Positions 19,177-27,738 of a DNA stretch of 64,000 nucleotides are shown here, one piece after another. A program made the translations under genes and the position numbers. The notes under the pieces were generated by a model. The model saw nothing but the letters and a program-made list of their open reading frames with translations. It ran no database searches and was not told the origin of the DNA. Numbering within the stretch: the stretch's first letter is position 1; every line of letters starts with the position of its first letter. Source of the stretch: Pseudoxanthomonas sp. GM95 (GTDB lineage: Bacteria > Pseudomonadota > Gammaproteobacteria > Xanthomonadales > Xanthomonadaceae); the NCBI RefSeq assembly GCF_900109775.1, contig NZ_FOAX01000002.1, forward strand, positions 62,001-126,000, given 5' to 3'.

Positions 19177-19653
19177 ATGACGATGGACGCATGGCGGCAG
19201 GGCGCTGCACTGGAACTGTGGCAATCGTTGGTGCATGAAGCGGCCGATCAGCGCGGCCAGGCGCTGGACGAAGCGCAGGAGGCCTACCTGGTGTTCGTGC
19301 TGCTGCGCTACCAGCGCGAGCAGACACTGCTGGCGCGAACCCAGGCCCTGGCGTGGCTGCATGCACAGCAGCAGGTCGGGCAGCGGCGCATTGATGCGTT
19401 GCGCGACGTGGGCGATCACTGCCTGCTGATCGCCGGACTGTTCCCCGGCGTGGCCCAGCGGCGCCGCGTGAGCGAAGGCTATTTCATCGATCTTGGCCGT
19501 GGCGCATATGCGGAAGTGGCGCAGACCGAGCGTCGCGGCAGCGCGGACCTGTTCGCACAGCTTGCGGCGGGCTTCGCCGGTCTTGTCGGCACGTTGCGCG
19601 CGATGCGCGCGATGCGCGGGCCGGCGATGGAACTGTCGCTTGCGGTCCCATGA
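19177..19653 (+). CDS. Conserved-looking hypothetical protein
   Basis: A 158-residue, mostly helical soluble protein starting MTMDAWRQGAALELWQSLVHE. It contains regular heptad-like helices (DEAQEAYLVFVLLRYQREQ, TQALAWLHAQQQVGQRRIDAL) and a central DVGDHCLLIAGLFPG segment, followed by RVSEGYFIDLGRGAY. GGAG lies eight bases before the ATG at 19177; a 25-residue in-frame extension from 19102 is Arg-rich and unlikely. It is divergent from the immunity lipoprotein. The pattern resembles uncharacterised Xanthomonad proteins, but I cannot name a family. Confidence 0.7.
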   Translation: MTMDAWRQGAALELWQSLVHEAADQRGQALDEAQEAYLVFVLLRYQREQTLLARTQALAWLHAQQQVGQRRIDALRDVGDHCLLIAGLFPGVAQRRRVSEGYFIDLGRGAYAEVAQTERRGSADLFAQLAAGFAGLVGTLRAMRAMRGPAMELSLAVP

Positions 19654-19663
19654 GCGCTGACGC

Positions 19664-20164
19664 TCAGGCGGTTGGCGACAGCATCAATTCCAGATAACGC
19701 GTGCCGGCGATCGGGTTGAACCGGTATGGCGCGATCTCGCGGAATCCCAGTCCCGCATACAGCGCCTGCGCGGCGAGCATGCTCGGCAAGGTGTCCAGGC
19801 GCAGCTGCGTGTAGCCGAGTGCGGCCGCACGCGAGATAGCGATCTGCGAAAGGCGACGGCCCAATGCATGGCCACGGCCGGCGGGGCGCACGTAAAGCCG
19901 CTTCAGTTCGGCGATGTCCGGCGCGGCGAATGCGCGCAGCGCCACACAGCCAAGCAATGTGCCCTCGCGTTCGGCGACATACAGCGCGCCCTGCGGCGGC
20001 GCGTAATGCGCGTCCAGATGCGCCACTTCGGCAGCAAAATCCTGGAAGCCCAGGTCGATGCCCAGCGAGGCGGCATATTCCTCGAACAAGGCTGCGACCT
20101 CGCCCCGTTCATTCGGCAGCACCGCCTCGCGAATCACGATCGCGCGGTCGCCTTCCATGCTCAT
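19664..20164 (-). CDS. GNAT-family N-acetyltransferase
   Basis: A 166-residue acetyltransferase starting MSMEGDRAIVIREA. The acetyl-CoA-binding motif A is visible as IAELKRLYVRPAGRGHALGRRL, followed by AAALGYTQLRLDTLPSM and ALYAGLGFREIAPY, the usual end of the GNAT fold. The substrate is unknown. ATG at 20164 overlaps the TGA of the upstream DUF1653 gene (ATGA), so the two are coupled. A start two codons later at 20158 is also possible. The gene is convergent with the hypothetical protein gene. Confidence 0.88.
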   Translation of the reverse strand: MSMEGDRAIVIREAVLPNERGEVAALFEEYAASLGIDLGFQDFAAEVAHLDAHYAPPQGALYVAEREGTLLGCVALRAFAAPDIAELKRLYVRPAGRGHALGRRLSQIAISRAAALGYTQLRLDTLPSMLAAQALYAGLGFREIAPYRFNPIAGTRYLELMLSPTA

Positions 20165-20403
20165 GCCGAGGCGGGCGCGATCCGTGCAAAGCGCGCTACG
20201 GACTGGCCTGCGTGTTCGACCTGCGAGAAGAACATCGCGTGCGGCCGCACCCACAGGCCGCCTTCGCCATACAACGCGCGATACAGCACCAGCGGTTCCA
20301 GGGTCTCGCTATGGCGCACGGTGCCGATGACCTCGTATTCGCCGCCCTTGTAGTGGCGATAGCGGCCAGGCGGCGTGTCGGGCAGGGCAGGCAGGTCGGA
20401 CAT
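20161..20403 (-). CDS. DUF1653 domain protein
   Basis: An 80-residue protein starting MSDLPALPDTPPGRYRHYKGGEYEVIG. The sequence fits DUF1653: PPGRYRHYKGGEYEVIGTVRHSET, then LVLYRALYGEGGLWVRPHAMFF. The family is a small SH3-like beta fold of unknown function, often encoded singly or with acetyltransferases. The ORF extends upstream in frame to 20997 across the MaoC gene, but that part is antisense and discarded. It forms a two-gene operon with the GNAT protein and is divergent from the MaoC-MFS operon. Confidence 0.85.
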   Translation of the reverse strand: MSDLPALPDTPPGRYRHYKGGEYEVIGTVRHSETLEPLVLYRALYGEGGLWVRPHAMFFSQVEHAGQSVARFARIAPASA

Positions 20404-20511
20404 GGGGTGCGGCCGGATCAGGGCTGCACAGGATAGCGGCGGCTTAGCCCATCGTTCAGTAGTGGGCGCCGGCAGTGGCGTTGGAGAATGCGCGCAGCAC
20501 AGGAGAGTCCC

Positions 20512-20973
20512 ATGACGCAGCCCCCAGGCTGGATCGGAACCCGCGCCGGCATGCCGACGCAGGGCGCCCGCGCGCAGCGCACCCGCACGGTGTCGATGCA
20601 GGACATCGAGGCCTTCACCCAGATCAGCGGCGATCGCAATCCGCTGCACTACGACGAAGCTGCGGCCAAGGCCTCGCGCTTCGGCGGATTGATCGTGCAG
20701 GGCGGGGTGACATCGGGCCTGCTCAACGCAGTCGTAGCCGAAGACCTGCCGGGGCCCGGCACGGTGTTCCTGTCGGTGGAATGGGCCTTCACCAAGGCCG
20801 TCTACGTCGGCGACACGATCACGGCGACGGTCGAGGTGCTGACCGTGCGCGAGGACAAGCCGATCTGCACGCTGGCCACCACGATCACCAACCAGCACGG
20901 CGAGGTCTGCCTGCAGGGCAAGGCCAGCACGTACACCACCGCTTTGAGCGCCACGCCCTTGATCGGCGGATGA
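20512..20973 (+). CDS. MaoC-family dehydratase
   Basis: A 153-residue hot-dog-fold protein with the R-specific enoyl-CoA hydratase signature: FTQISGDRNPLHYDEAAA supplies the catalytic Asp and His, and GGLIVQGGVTSGLL the oxyanion segment. Such proteins hydrate enoyl-CoA or related thioesters. AGGAGA precedes ATG at 20512. The stop codon overlaps the start of the MFS transporter (ATGA), implying co-translation. No beta-oxidation or PHA gene is adjacent, so the physiological substrate is unknown. Confidence 0.9.
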   Translation: MTQPPGWIGTRAGMPTQGARAQRTRTVSMQDIEAFTQISGDRNPLHYDEAAAKASRFGGLIVQGGVTSGLLNAVVAEDLPGPGTVFLSVEWAFTKAVYVGDTITATVEVLTVREDKPICTLATTITNQHGEVCLQGKASTYTTALSATPLIGG

Positions 20974-22199
20974 CGTCCTCGCAGGCGCAAGCCACATCCG
21001 CGCAGGCGGCGTCGGGGCGATGGACGGCGCTGTCGGTGCTGGCGCTGGCGCTGGTGCTGACGATGAGCCCGTGGTTTTCGGCCACCGCGGTGCTGCCGCA
21101 GCTGCGCGCGCTGTACGGCTTCGGCGACAGCGTGGGCGCGTGGCTGACCATCGCGGTGCAGCTGGGCTTCGTGCTGGGCGCGGTGGGTTCGGCGGCCTCG
21201 GGCCTGGCCGATCGGGTGCCGCTGCGTGTGCTGGTGATCGGTTCGGCGCTGGCGGTGGCCGCGTGCAACGCGCTGCTGCTGGTCGCGCACAGCCCTACGC
21301 AATGGCTGCTGCTGCGGGTGGCGACCGGCGTGTTCCTGGCCGGCGTGTATCCGCCGGCGATGAAGCTGGTGGCGACCTGGTTCGTGCAGGGTCGCGGGCT
21401 GGCGCTGGGTGTCTTGATCGGCGCGATCACGATCGGTTCGGCGTCGCCACATCTGCTGGGTGCGCTGGGCGGCGCGCAGTGGCAGGCGGTGATCGTGGCC
21501 ACCTCCGCAGCGACCCTGGCCGGTGCGCTGCTGATCGCCGCCGGCGTGCGCGAAGGTCCGTTCCCCTTTCCGAAGGCACCGTTCCGCCTGGCCGATGCCG
21601 CGGCAACCTTGCGCAATCGCCGCGTCCTGCTGGCGATGGGCGGCTACTTCGGCCACATGTGGGAGCTGTACGCGATGTGGGCGTGGTTCGCGACCTACGC
21701 ACGCGCGGCGCTGGCCGAGCAGGGCAGCGGCTTGAATGCCGCCGCGCTGACCTTCGCGGTGATCGCCTCCGGCGCGCTGGGCTGCGTGCTCGCAGGGCGC
21801 GCGGCGGATCGCTTCGGCCGCGCGCGCACGGCGGCACTGGCGATGATGGTCTCGGCCGCGTGCTGTGTGGCGATGCCGTGGGTGTTCGACGGGCCGGCGT
21901 GGTTGTTCGTTGGCGTGGCGCTGGTCTGGGGCGTCAGCGTGATCGCCGATTCGGCACAGTTCTCCGCGCTGGTGTCCGAGCACGCAGATCCGCGCTTCGT
22001 CGGGACTGCGCTCACGCTGCAGGTCGGGCTGGGCTATGTGCTGACCGCGGCCACGCTGTGGGGCCTGCCGCTGCTGGCGCGCGGGCTGGGCAGTTGGCAG
22101 TGGACGCTGCTGGTGCTGGCGCCGGGGCCGCTGCTCGGGATCTGGGCGATGGCCAAACTGGGCGCGTGGCGACAGGCGCCGGAGGCGCCGCGCCGGTAG
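20970..22199 (+). CDS. MFS transporter
   Basis: A 409-residue major facilitator protein with about 12 helices. [15 protein letters not shown] is at helix 1, a GLADRVPLR loop follows helix 2 (motif A-like), and a second [15 protein letters not shown] loop lies between helices 8 and 9. The start ATG at 20970 overlaps the MaoC stop by four bases; the long in-frame extension runs out of frame with MaoC and is rejected. The pattern resembles the CynX/NimT-like anion branch, but the substrate is not predictable. It likely forms one transcriptional unit with MaoC and possibly the cysteine-synthase-like gene 34 bases downstream. Confidence 0.9.
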   Translation: MTSSQAQATSAQAASGRWTALSVLALALVLTMSPWFSATAVLPQLRALYGFGDSVGAWLTIAVQLGFVLGAVGSAASGLADRVPLRVLVIGSALAVAACNALLLVAHSPTQWLLLRVATGVFLAGVYPPAMKLVATWFVQGRGLALGVLIGAITIGSASPHLLGALGGAQWQAVIVATSAATLAGALLIAAGVREGPFPFPKAPFRLADAAATLRNRRVLLAMGGYFGHMWELYAMWAWFATYARAALAEQGSGLNAAALTFAVIASGALGCVLAGRAADRFGRARTAALAMMVSAACCVAMPWVFDGPAWLFVGVALVWGVSVIADSAQFSALVSEHADPRFVGTALTLQVGLGYVLTAATLWGLPLLARGLGSWQWTLLVLAPGPLLGIWAMAKLGAWRQAPEAPRR

Positions 22200-22233
22200 A
22201 ATTCGCACCTCTTTCCTTCATCGAATCAGGCCC

Positions 22234-23334
22234 ATGTCGCAGCGCGACTGGGTGGCCGCCGCCATCCACAAGATCGAAGCCGACTTCAACCGTTCGGCCG
22301 ACACCCACCTGATTCCGCTGTCGCTGCCAGGCTATCCCGGCATCGACGTGTACCTGAAGGACGAATCCAGCCATCCCACCGGCAGCCTCAAGCACCGGCT
22401 GGCGCGCTCGCTGTTCCTGTACGCGCTGGCCAACGGCTGGTTGCGCGAGGGCGCACCGGTGATCGAGGCCTCCAGTGGCTCGACCGCGGTGTCCGAAGCG
22501 TATTTCGCGCGGCTGCTGGGCCTGCCCTTCATCGCGGTGATGCCGGCCACGACCTCGCCGGAAAAGATCGCCGCGATCACCTTCTACGGCGGCCAGTGCC
22601 ATTTGGTCGAACAGGCCGGCGCGATCAATGCAGAGTCCGCACGGCTGGCGCGCGAGCACGGCGGCCATTTCATGGATCAGTTCACCTACGCCGAACGCGC
22701 GACCGACTGGCGCGCGAACAACAACATTGCCGAATCCATCTTCAAGCAGATGGCCGAGGAGCCGCATCCGATCCCGGCGTGGATCGTGTGCAGCCCGGGC
22801 ACCGGCGGCACCGGCGCCACGCTGGGTCGTTACGTGCGCTATCGGCGCCATCCCACCAAGATCCTGTGTGCCGACCCGGAGCACTCGGTGTTCTTCGACT
22901 ACTACCGCGATGCGCTGGTAGGCGAGGCCGACACGGCGCGCCTGCACCACTGTGGTTCGCGCATCGAAGGCATCGGCCGTCCGCGGGTGGAACCGAGCTT
23001 CGTGCCGGCCTGCATCGATGCGATGGTCAAGGTGCCTGATGCGTTGAGCCTGGCGGCGATGCGCTGGACCAGCGCGGCGCTGGGACGGCGCGTGGGCGGT
23101 TCGACCGGCACCAACCTGGTCGGCGTGCTGCACGCGGCGAGCGCGATGCAGGCGGCCGGCATCAACGGCTCGATCGTCACCATCCTGTGCGACAGCGGCG
23201 ACCGCTACGCACACAGCTATTACGATCCGGACTGGTACGGCCGCTGCGGGATCGACACCGTCGACAGCGATGCGGCCCTGGCTGCTGCGGTGTCAGGCGG
23301 CACGCTGCCGGCGCTGGCGACCGCCGAGGGCTGA
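22234..23334 (+). CDS. PLP-dependent cysteine synthase family protein (Cds1-like cysteine desulfhydrase)
   Basis: A 366-residue fold-type II PLP enzyme. The Schiff-base Lys is in [12 protein letters not shown], the substrate loop is [14 protein letters not shown], and the phosphate-binding glycine loop is [13 protein letters not shown]. These match the Cds1 group, which releases H2S and pyruvate from L-cysteine, rather than CysK/CysM, because of the long C-terminal part ending in [16 protein letters not shown]. Other possibilities are a cysteine synthase-like lyase with another substrate. It follows the MFS gene on the same strand after 34 bases. The downstream gap before mdcA contains regulatory sequence. 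Confidence 0.87.
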   Translation: MSQRDWVAAAIHKIEADFNRSADTHLIPLSLPGYPGIDVYLKDESSHPTGSLKHRLARSLFLYALANGWLREGAPVIEASSGSTAVSEAYFARLLGLPFIAVMPATTSPEKIAAITFYGGQCHLVEQAGAINAESARLAREHGGHFMDQFTYAERATDWRANNNIAESIFKQMAEEPHPIPAWIVCSPGTGGTGATLGRYVRYRRHPTKILCADPEHSVFFDYYRDALVGEADTARLHHCGSRIEGIGRPRVEPSFVPACIDAMVKVPDALSLAAMRWTSAALGRRVGGSTGTNLVGVLHAASAMQAAGINGSIVTILCDSGDRYAHSYYDPDWYGRCGIDTVDSDAALAAAVSGGTLPALATAEG

Positions 23335-23474
23335 GGCGCCCTTGCAGCGATCAGGTCGCAACTTGATCAGGGTCTGACTCCGCTTCAAAGTACTGAAGTT
23401 ATTAGGCTATTTACCGGGGCGGCCGAATTTTCGGCCAGCTGCTGCGGCGCGGCATGCATGCCGGGCGCAGAATG

Positions 23475-23499
23475 ATTACTCTGTAATTACGAAGTAATT
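23475..23499 (+). promoter_or_regulatory. Overlapping AT-rich operator pair upstream of mdcA
   Basis: Two inverted repeats share a half-site: ATTAC-TCT-GTAAT (23475-23487) and AATTAC-GAA-GTAATT (23485-23499). Their centres, 81 and 92, are 11 bases apart, about one helical turn, and lie only 13-37 bases before the mdcA start in otherwise GC-rich DNA. Two more palindromes lie just upstream (23421-23436 and 23450-23463). The obvious candidate binder is the GntR-family protein encoded at the end of the operon. Confidence 0.6.
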
Positions 23500-23511
23500 C
23501 CCGGTGATGCG

Positions 23512-25152
23512 ATGACGGATTGGAACACCCTCAGTACCGACCGGACCCAGCGGCTGCAGGCCGCGGCGGGGTTCGCGCAGGGCCGGCTGGTCCATAGCGA
23601 CGACGTGGTTGCGCTGCTCGAAACCGTGCTGCGCCCCGGCGACCGCGTCTGCCTGGAAGGCAACAACCAGAAGCAGGCCGATTTCCTCGCCGACTGCCTG
23701 ACCCAGGTCGATCCGGGCCGCATCCACGACCTGCACATGGTCCAGTCGGTGCTGTCGCTGGCCTCGCACCTGGATGTGTTCGAGAAAGGCATCGCGCGCA
23801 AGCTCGACTTCTCCTTCTCCGGCCCGCAGTCGGTGCGCCTGGCCCGGTTGCTTGGCGATGGTCAGCTGGAGCTGGGGGCGATCCACACCTATCTGGAATT
23901 GTTCGGCCGCTACTTCATCGACCTGACCCCGCGCGTGGCCCTGATCGCCGCGCACGCGGCAGATCGGCACGGCAACCTCTACACCGGCCCGAACACCGAG
24001 GACACGCCGGCGATCGTGGAAGCCACCGCGTTCCGCGGCGGCATCGTCATCGCCCAGGTCAACGAGATCGTCGACACGCTGCCGCGCGTGGACATTCCGG
24101 CGGACTGGGTGAACTTCGTCACCCATGCGCCGCGTCCCAACTACATCGAGCCGCTGTTCACCCGCGACCCGGCGCAGATCAGCGAAGTGCAGGTGCTGAT
24201 GGCGATGATGGCCATCAAGGGCATCTACGCCGAGTACGGCGTCAACCGCCTCAACCACGGCATCGGCTTCGACACGGCGGCGATCGAGCTGCTGCTGCCG
24301 ACTTACGCTGAGTCGCTGGGCTTGAAAGGCAAGATCTGCCAGCACTGGGCGCTGAACCCGCATCCGGCGCTGATTCCGGCGATCGAGTCGGGCTTCGTCA
24401 AATCCGTGCACTCGTTCGGCTCGGAGCTGGGCATGGAGGACTACATCGCCGCGCGCGCCGATGTGTTCTTCACCGGCGCCGATGGCTCGATGCGCTCCAA
24501 CCGCGCGTTCTCGCAGACCGCCGGCCTGTATGCCTGCGACATGTTCATCGGCTCGACGTTGCAGATGGATCTGGCCGGCAACAGCTCCACCGCCACGCGC
24601 GATCGCATCGCCGGCTTCGGTGGCGCGCCCAACATGGGCTCGGACGCGCGCGGCCGCCGGCACGGCAGTCCGGCCTGGTTGAAGGCCGGTCGCGAAGCCG
24701 CCAAGCCCGGCGAGATTCCGCGCGGCCGCAAGCTGGTCGTGCAGATGGTGGAAACCTTCCGCGAGCACATGGCGCCGGCCTTCGTCGACACACTCGATGC
24801 GTGGGAGCTGGCCGAACGGGCCAAGCTCGACCTGCCGCCGGTGATGATCTACGGCGACGATGTCAGCCACGTGCTGACCGAGGAAGGCATCGCCAACCTG
24901 CTGCTGTGCCGCACGCCGGAAGAACGCGAGCAGGCCATCCGCGGCGTCGCCGGCTACACGGCCGTGGGCCTGGGGCGCGACAAACGCGCGGTGGAAAACC
25001 TGCGCGACCGCGGCGTGATCAAGCGCCCGGAAGATCTCGGCATCCGCACCCGTGACGCCAGCCGCGACCTGCTCGCCGCGCGCACGGTCAAGGATCTGGT
25101 GCGCTGGTCCGGCGGGCTCTACGACCCGCCCAAGCGCTTCCGCAACTGGTAA
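23512..25152 (+). CDS. mdcA: Malonate decarboxylase alpha subunit (acetyl-ACP:malonate ACP transferase)
   Basis: A 546-residue MdcA of normal length, opening the biotin-independent malonate decarboxylase operon. It swaps acetyl for malonyl on the MdcC thiol. The coenzyme A-transferase-like fold is shown by GDRVCLEGNNQKQADFLADCL, FSFSGPQSVRLARLLGDGQ, GNLYTGPNTEDTP and the conserved VHSFGSELGMEDY and GAPNMGSDARGRRHGSPAW segments. The ribosome-binding site is weak (GGTGA). An operator-like repeat lies immediately upstream. Very strong family match; the whole complex is cytosolic. The long antisense frame across this gene is a composition artefact. Confidence 0.97.
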   Translation: MTDWNTLSTDRTQRLQAAAGFAQGRLVHSDDVVALLETVLRPGDRVCLEGNNQKQADFLADCLTQVDPGRIHDLHMVQSVLSLASHLDVFEKGIARKLDFSFSGPQSVRLARLLGDGQLELGAIHTYLELFGRYFIDLTPRVALIAAHAADRHGNLYTGPNTEDTPAIVEATAFRGGIVIAQVNEIVDTLPRVDIPADWVNFVTHAPRPNYIEPLFTRDPAQISEVQVLMAMMAIKGIYAEYGVNRLNHGIGFDTAAIELLLPTYAESLGLKGKICQHWALNPHPALIPAIESGFVKSVHSFGSELGMEDYIAARADVFFTGADGSMRSNRAFSQTAGLYACDMFIGSTLQMDLAGNSSTATRDRIAGFGGAPNMGSDARGRRHGSPAWLKAGREAAKPGEIPRGRKLVVQMVETFREHMAPAFVDTLDAWELAERAKLDLPPVMIYGDDVSHVLTEEGIANLLLCRTPEEREQAIRGVAGYTAVGLGRDKRAVENLRDRGVIKRPEDLGIRTRDASRDLLAARTVKDLVRWSGGLYDPPKRFRNW

Positions 25153-25162
25153 GGGGCTTGAG

Positions 25163-25483
25163 ATGGAAACCCTGAAATATCGCTTTGAGGGCCGCACCGC
25201 GCCCAGCTCACGCCTCGACCATGTATTGGTCGGCGTGGTCTCGTCCGGCAACCTGGAAGTGCTGATCGAGCCGGTACCGCTGGACGGCGCGATGGAGATC
25301 GAGATCACCACCGCCGCGCGTGGCTTCGGCCAGATCTGGCAGGCGGTGCTGGACGATTTCGCCGCGCGCCATGCGCTGAAAGATGTGCGCATCACCATCC
25401 ACGATGTCGGCGCCACGCCGGCGGTGGTCAGCCTGCGCCTGGACCAGGCCGTGGAAACCCTGCAGGAAGGAGGCGACGCATGA
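25163..25483 (+). CDS. mdcC: Malonate decarboxylase acyl carrier protein (delta subunit)
   Basis: A 106-residue acyl carrier subunit starting METLKYRFEGRT. It carries the acetyl/malonyl thioester on a 2'-(5''-phosphoribosyl)-3'-dephospho-CoA group attached to a serine; by family comparison this is Ser28 in VVSSGNLEVL, the Ser-Gly-Asn/Asp-Leu-Glu motif. The gene starts 10 bases after mdcA and its stop overlaps the mdcD start (ATGA). The ORF extends upstream out of frame with mdcA, but that portion is not coding. MdcB and MdcG, encoded downstream, synthesise and attach the prosthetic group. Confidence 0.96.
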   Translation: METLKYRFEGRTAPSSRLDHVLVGVVSSGNLEVLIEPVPLDGAMEIEITTAARGFGQIWQAVLDDFAARHALKDVRITIHDVGATPAVVSLRLDQAVETLQEGGDA

Positions 25484-26397
25484 GCGCAATAGCCAACACC
25501 GTGCGTGAGCGCAGCTACTACGAAGCCGACGCGCGCGAGCGTATCGCCGGCGTACTGGATGCCGGTTCGTTCCGCGAATTCGTCGGCCCACGCCAACGCG
25601 CGATGAGCCCGCACCTGGCGCAGCTGGACACGCCGGCTGCATTCGACGATGGCATCGCGGTTGGCGAGGCGACCCTGCGCGGCAAGCGCGTGCTGGTGGC
25701 CGCGCAGCAGGGCGAATTCATGGGCGGCGGCGTGGGTGAAGTCCACGGCGCCAAGCTCGCCGGTTTGTTGGAACGTGCCGCGCAGACCAAACCCGAAGCG
25801 GTGCTGCTGCTGCTCGATACCGGTGGCGTGCGCCTGCATGAAGCCAATGCGGGCCTGATCGCGATCTCGGAAATCATGCGCGCGGTGCTTGGCGCGCGCG
25901 CGGCCGCCGTGCCGGTGCTGGCGCTGATCGGCAGCGGCAATGGTGCCTTCGGCGGCATGGGCATTGTCGCGCGCTGCTGCACGGCGGTGATCATGTCCGA
26001 GGAAGGACGGCTGGCGCTGTCCGGCCCGGAAGTGATCGAGACCGTGCGCGGCGTGGAGGAATTCGATTCGCGCGATCGCGCGCTGGTCTGGCGCGTGACC
26101 GGCGGCAAGCATCGCTACCTGATCGGGGAAGCCTCCACGCTGGTGGCCGACCGCATGGACGCCTTCGCCGAGGCTGCACTGGAGGCGATCGCGGCGTTCG
26201 ATCCTGCTGCCGATGCCATGGCGGCGCTCGATGCCGAGCACGCGATGCTGGCCGCGCGCATCGATGCCTGGGGTGCGTATCGCGATGGCCTGGAGATCTG
26301 GCAGGCGCAGGGCCTGGACCACGCCGCCAAGCTGCCGCTGCTGGACACCGACGCCTTCCTGGCCGCCACCGCTAACAGGAGCCTGCCGTGGAACTGA
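25480..26397 (+). CDS. mdcD: Malonate decarboxylase beta subunit
   Basis: A 305-residue carboxyltransferase-fold protein that, with MdcE, decarboxylates malonyl-S-ACP to acetyl-S-ACP and CO2. Typical segments are QQGEFMGGGVGEVHGAKLAG, LLLDTGGVRLHEANAGL, the oxyanion-forming IGSGNGAFGGMGI and SGPEVIETVRGVEEFDSRDR. It overlaps mdcC by four bases (ATGA) at the 5' end and mdcE by ten bases at the 3' end, showing tight coupling of the two decarboxylase subunits. Length matches the family. Confidence 0.96.
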   Translation: MSAIANTVRERSYYEADARERIAGVLDAGSFREFVGPRQRAMSPHLAQLDTPAAFDDGIAVGEATLRGKRVLVAAQQGEFMGGGVGEVHGAKLAGLLERAAQTKPEAVLLLLDTGGVRLHEANAGLIAISEIMRAVLGARAAAVPVLALIGSGNGAFGGMGIVARCCTAVIMSEEGRLALSGPEVIETVRGVEEFDSRDRALVWRVTGGKHRYLIGEASTLVADRMDAFAEAALEAIAAFDPAADAMAALDAEHAMLAARIDAWGAYRDGLEIWQAQGLDHAAKLPLLDTDAFLAATANRSLPWN

Positions 26398-27092
26398 AAA
26401 CCTTGCTCGACGCCCTGTTTCCGCAGGGCCATGCCATCGCCATCGAAGATCACGTGCTGACTGGCAGCGCGACCACCGCGACGGGCGAAGTCACCGTGAT
26501 CGGCACGGCCGACAAGCTGGAAGTCGGTGTGGACCACGCGCTCAAGCTCGCGGCGACGGTGCTGGCCTCCACGCGCGCGCATCCGCAGCGGCCGATCGTG
26601 ATGCTGGTCGACACCGCCGGCCAGCGCCTGGCGCGGCGCGATGAACTGTTGGGCATCAATGGGTATTTCGCCCACCTGGCCAAGGCGCTGGATCTGGCAC
26701 GCACGCGCGGCGCCAGGCTCATCTCGCTGGTGTACGGCGAATCGGTCAGCGGCGGTTTCCTCTCGTTTGGCCTGATGGCCGATGCGGTCTACGCGTTGCC
26801 CGAGGCGCAGGTGCGGGTGATGGACCTGCGCGCGATGGCGCGCGTGACCAAGCAGCCGCTGGAGAAGCTGCAGGCGCTGAGCAAGAGTTCACCGGTGTTC
26901 GCCCCGGGCGTGGAGAACTACGTCGCGATGGGCGCGGTGCGCGCGATCTGGGATGGTGACCTGGCCCAGGCGCTGCTCGATGCGCTCGCCGCGCCGGTCG
27001 AAGGCGACACGCGTCGTGCGCTGGCCGCCGAGCGCGGCGGCCGTACGCTGGCGCTCGATATTTCCGCTGCGGTGGCTGCAGGCCATGACTGA
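26388..27092 (+). CDS. mdcE: Malonate decarboxylase gamma subunit
   Basis: A 234-residue crotonase/carboxyltransferase-like subunit that pairs with MdcD in malonyl-S-ACP decarboxylation. Family segments include PIVMLVDTAGQRLARRDELLGIN, LVYGESVSGGFLSFGLMAD and FAPGVENYVAMGAV. The start is GTG at 26388, giving MELKTLLDALFPQG; AGGAG lies eight bases before it and it sits inside the last codons of mdcD. The stop overlaps mdcG by eight bases. The length is slightly shorter than Klebsiella MdcE but complete. Confidence 0.95.
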   Translation: MELKTLLDALFPQGHAIAIEDHVLTGSATTATGEVTVIGTADKLEVGVDHALKLAATVLASTRAHPQRPIVMLVDTAGQRLARRDELLGINGYFAHLAKALDLARTRGARLISLVYGESVSGGFLSFGLMADAVYALPEAQVRVMDLRAMARVTKQPLEKLQALSKSSPVFAPGVENYVAMGAVRAIWDGDLAQALLDALAAPVEGDTRRALAAERGGRTLALDISAAVAAGHD

Positions 27093-27738
27093 GGCGCTGC
27101 GCCGCCACACGCTGGTCTGGCTGCCGACCGATCACGGTTGGCTGGCCCAGTCGCCTGCGTTGGCGGTGCGGCTGCGTGCGTGGTTCGGCGCAGGCCATCC
27201 GGCGATCGTGGCGCGCCGCGCGCCCGGGATGTCGGCCGAGCTGCTGCAGCTTGGTGTGCCGTTGCCGCCGGACGAAGGCAAGCAACGGCTTTCGCTGAGC
27301 GCGCCGCACGCGTCGTTGCTACGGTGTGCGTCATTGCCTGCGCTTGATGCGGTGACCCCCGTTGCGCCCACCGCCTGGCAGGTCGCGTTGCGTGCTTTGC
27401 AGGCAGATGCGGGACGCCTCGGCTTGATGCCGCGCGTGTTCGGCGCGCTGGCCTGGCAGGCTTTGACGTCCTTGCCGTATCTGCATGCGCGCTCCGATGT
27501 GGATCTGCTGTGGGAGATCGAAGAGCTCGATCAGGCCGATACGATCGCCGCGCTGCTCTCCCGTTGGGAAACACGCTTCGGCCTGCGCGCCGACGGTGAG
27601 TGCCGTTTGCCCGATGGCACGGCTTTCAGCTGGCGCGAATATGCCAGCGGATCGGCGCGCCTGCTCATCAAGACCGACAGCGACGCGCGCCTGGTCGCGC
27701 GCAGCGCGCTCGCCGGCGATGCACAGGTGGCGGCATGA
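27085..27738 (+). CDS. mdcG: Malonate decarboxylase holo-ACP synthase (phosphoribosyl-dephospho-CoA transferase)
   Basis: A 217-residue MdcG that transfers the phosphoribosyl-dephospho-CoA group to apo-MdcC. It is a nucleotidyltransferase-type protein with the acidic metal site in LHARSDVDLLWEIE. Starting MTEALRRHTLVWLP at 27085, it overlaps mdcE by eight bases and mdcB by four (ATGA). Sequence divergence is high in this family; assignment rests on the motif, length and fixed operon position. The 44-residue in-frame extension upstream is antisense-like and discarded. Confidence 0.92.
   Translation: MTEALRRHTLVWLPTDHGWLAQSPALAVRLRAWFGAGHPAIVARRAPGMSAELLQLGVPLPPDEGKQRLSLSAPHASLLRCASLPALDAVTPVAPTAWQVALRALQADAGRLGLMPRVFGALAWQALTSLPYLHARSDVDLLWEIEELDQADTIAALLSRWETRFGLRADGECRLPDGTAFSWREYASGSARLLIKTDSDARLVARSALAGDAQVAA

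Noticed and set aside
19074..19238. A 54-codon frame (start MKIERYGWHF) before the hypothetical gene at 19177
   Set aside because: It overlaps the better-supported gene in another frame and has no clear ribosome-binding site. A real microprotein cannot be excluded.
23476..26322. A 948-codon open frame antisense to mdcA-mdcC-mdcD
   Set aside because: It has no ribosome-binding site, no recognisable domain and Arg/His/Gln-rich composition. It exists because the GC-rich sense codons lack antisense stops.
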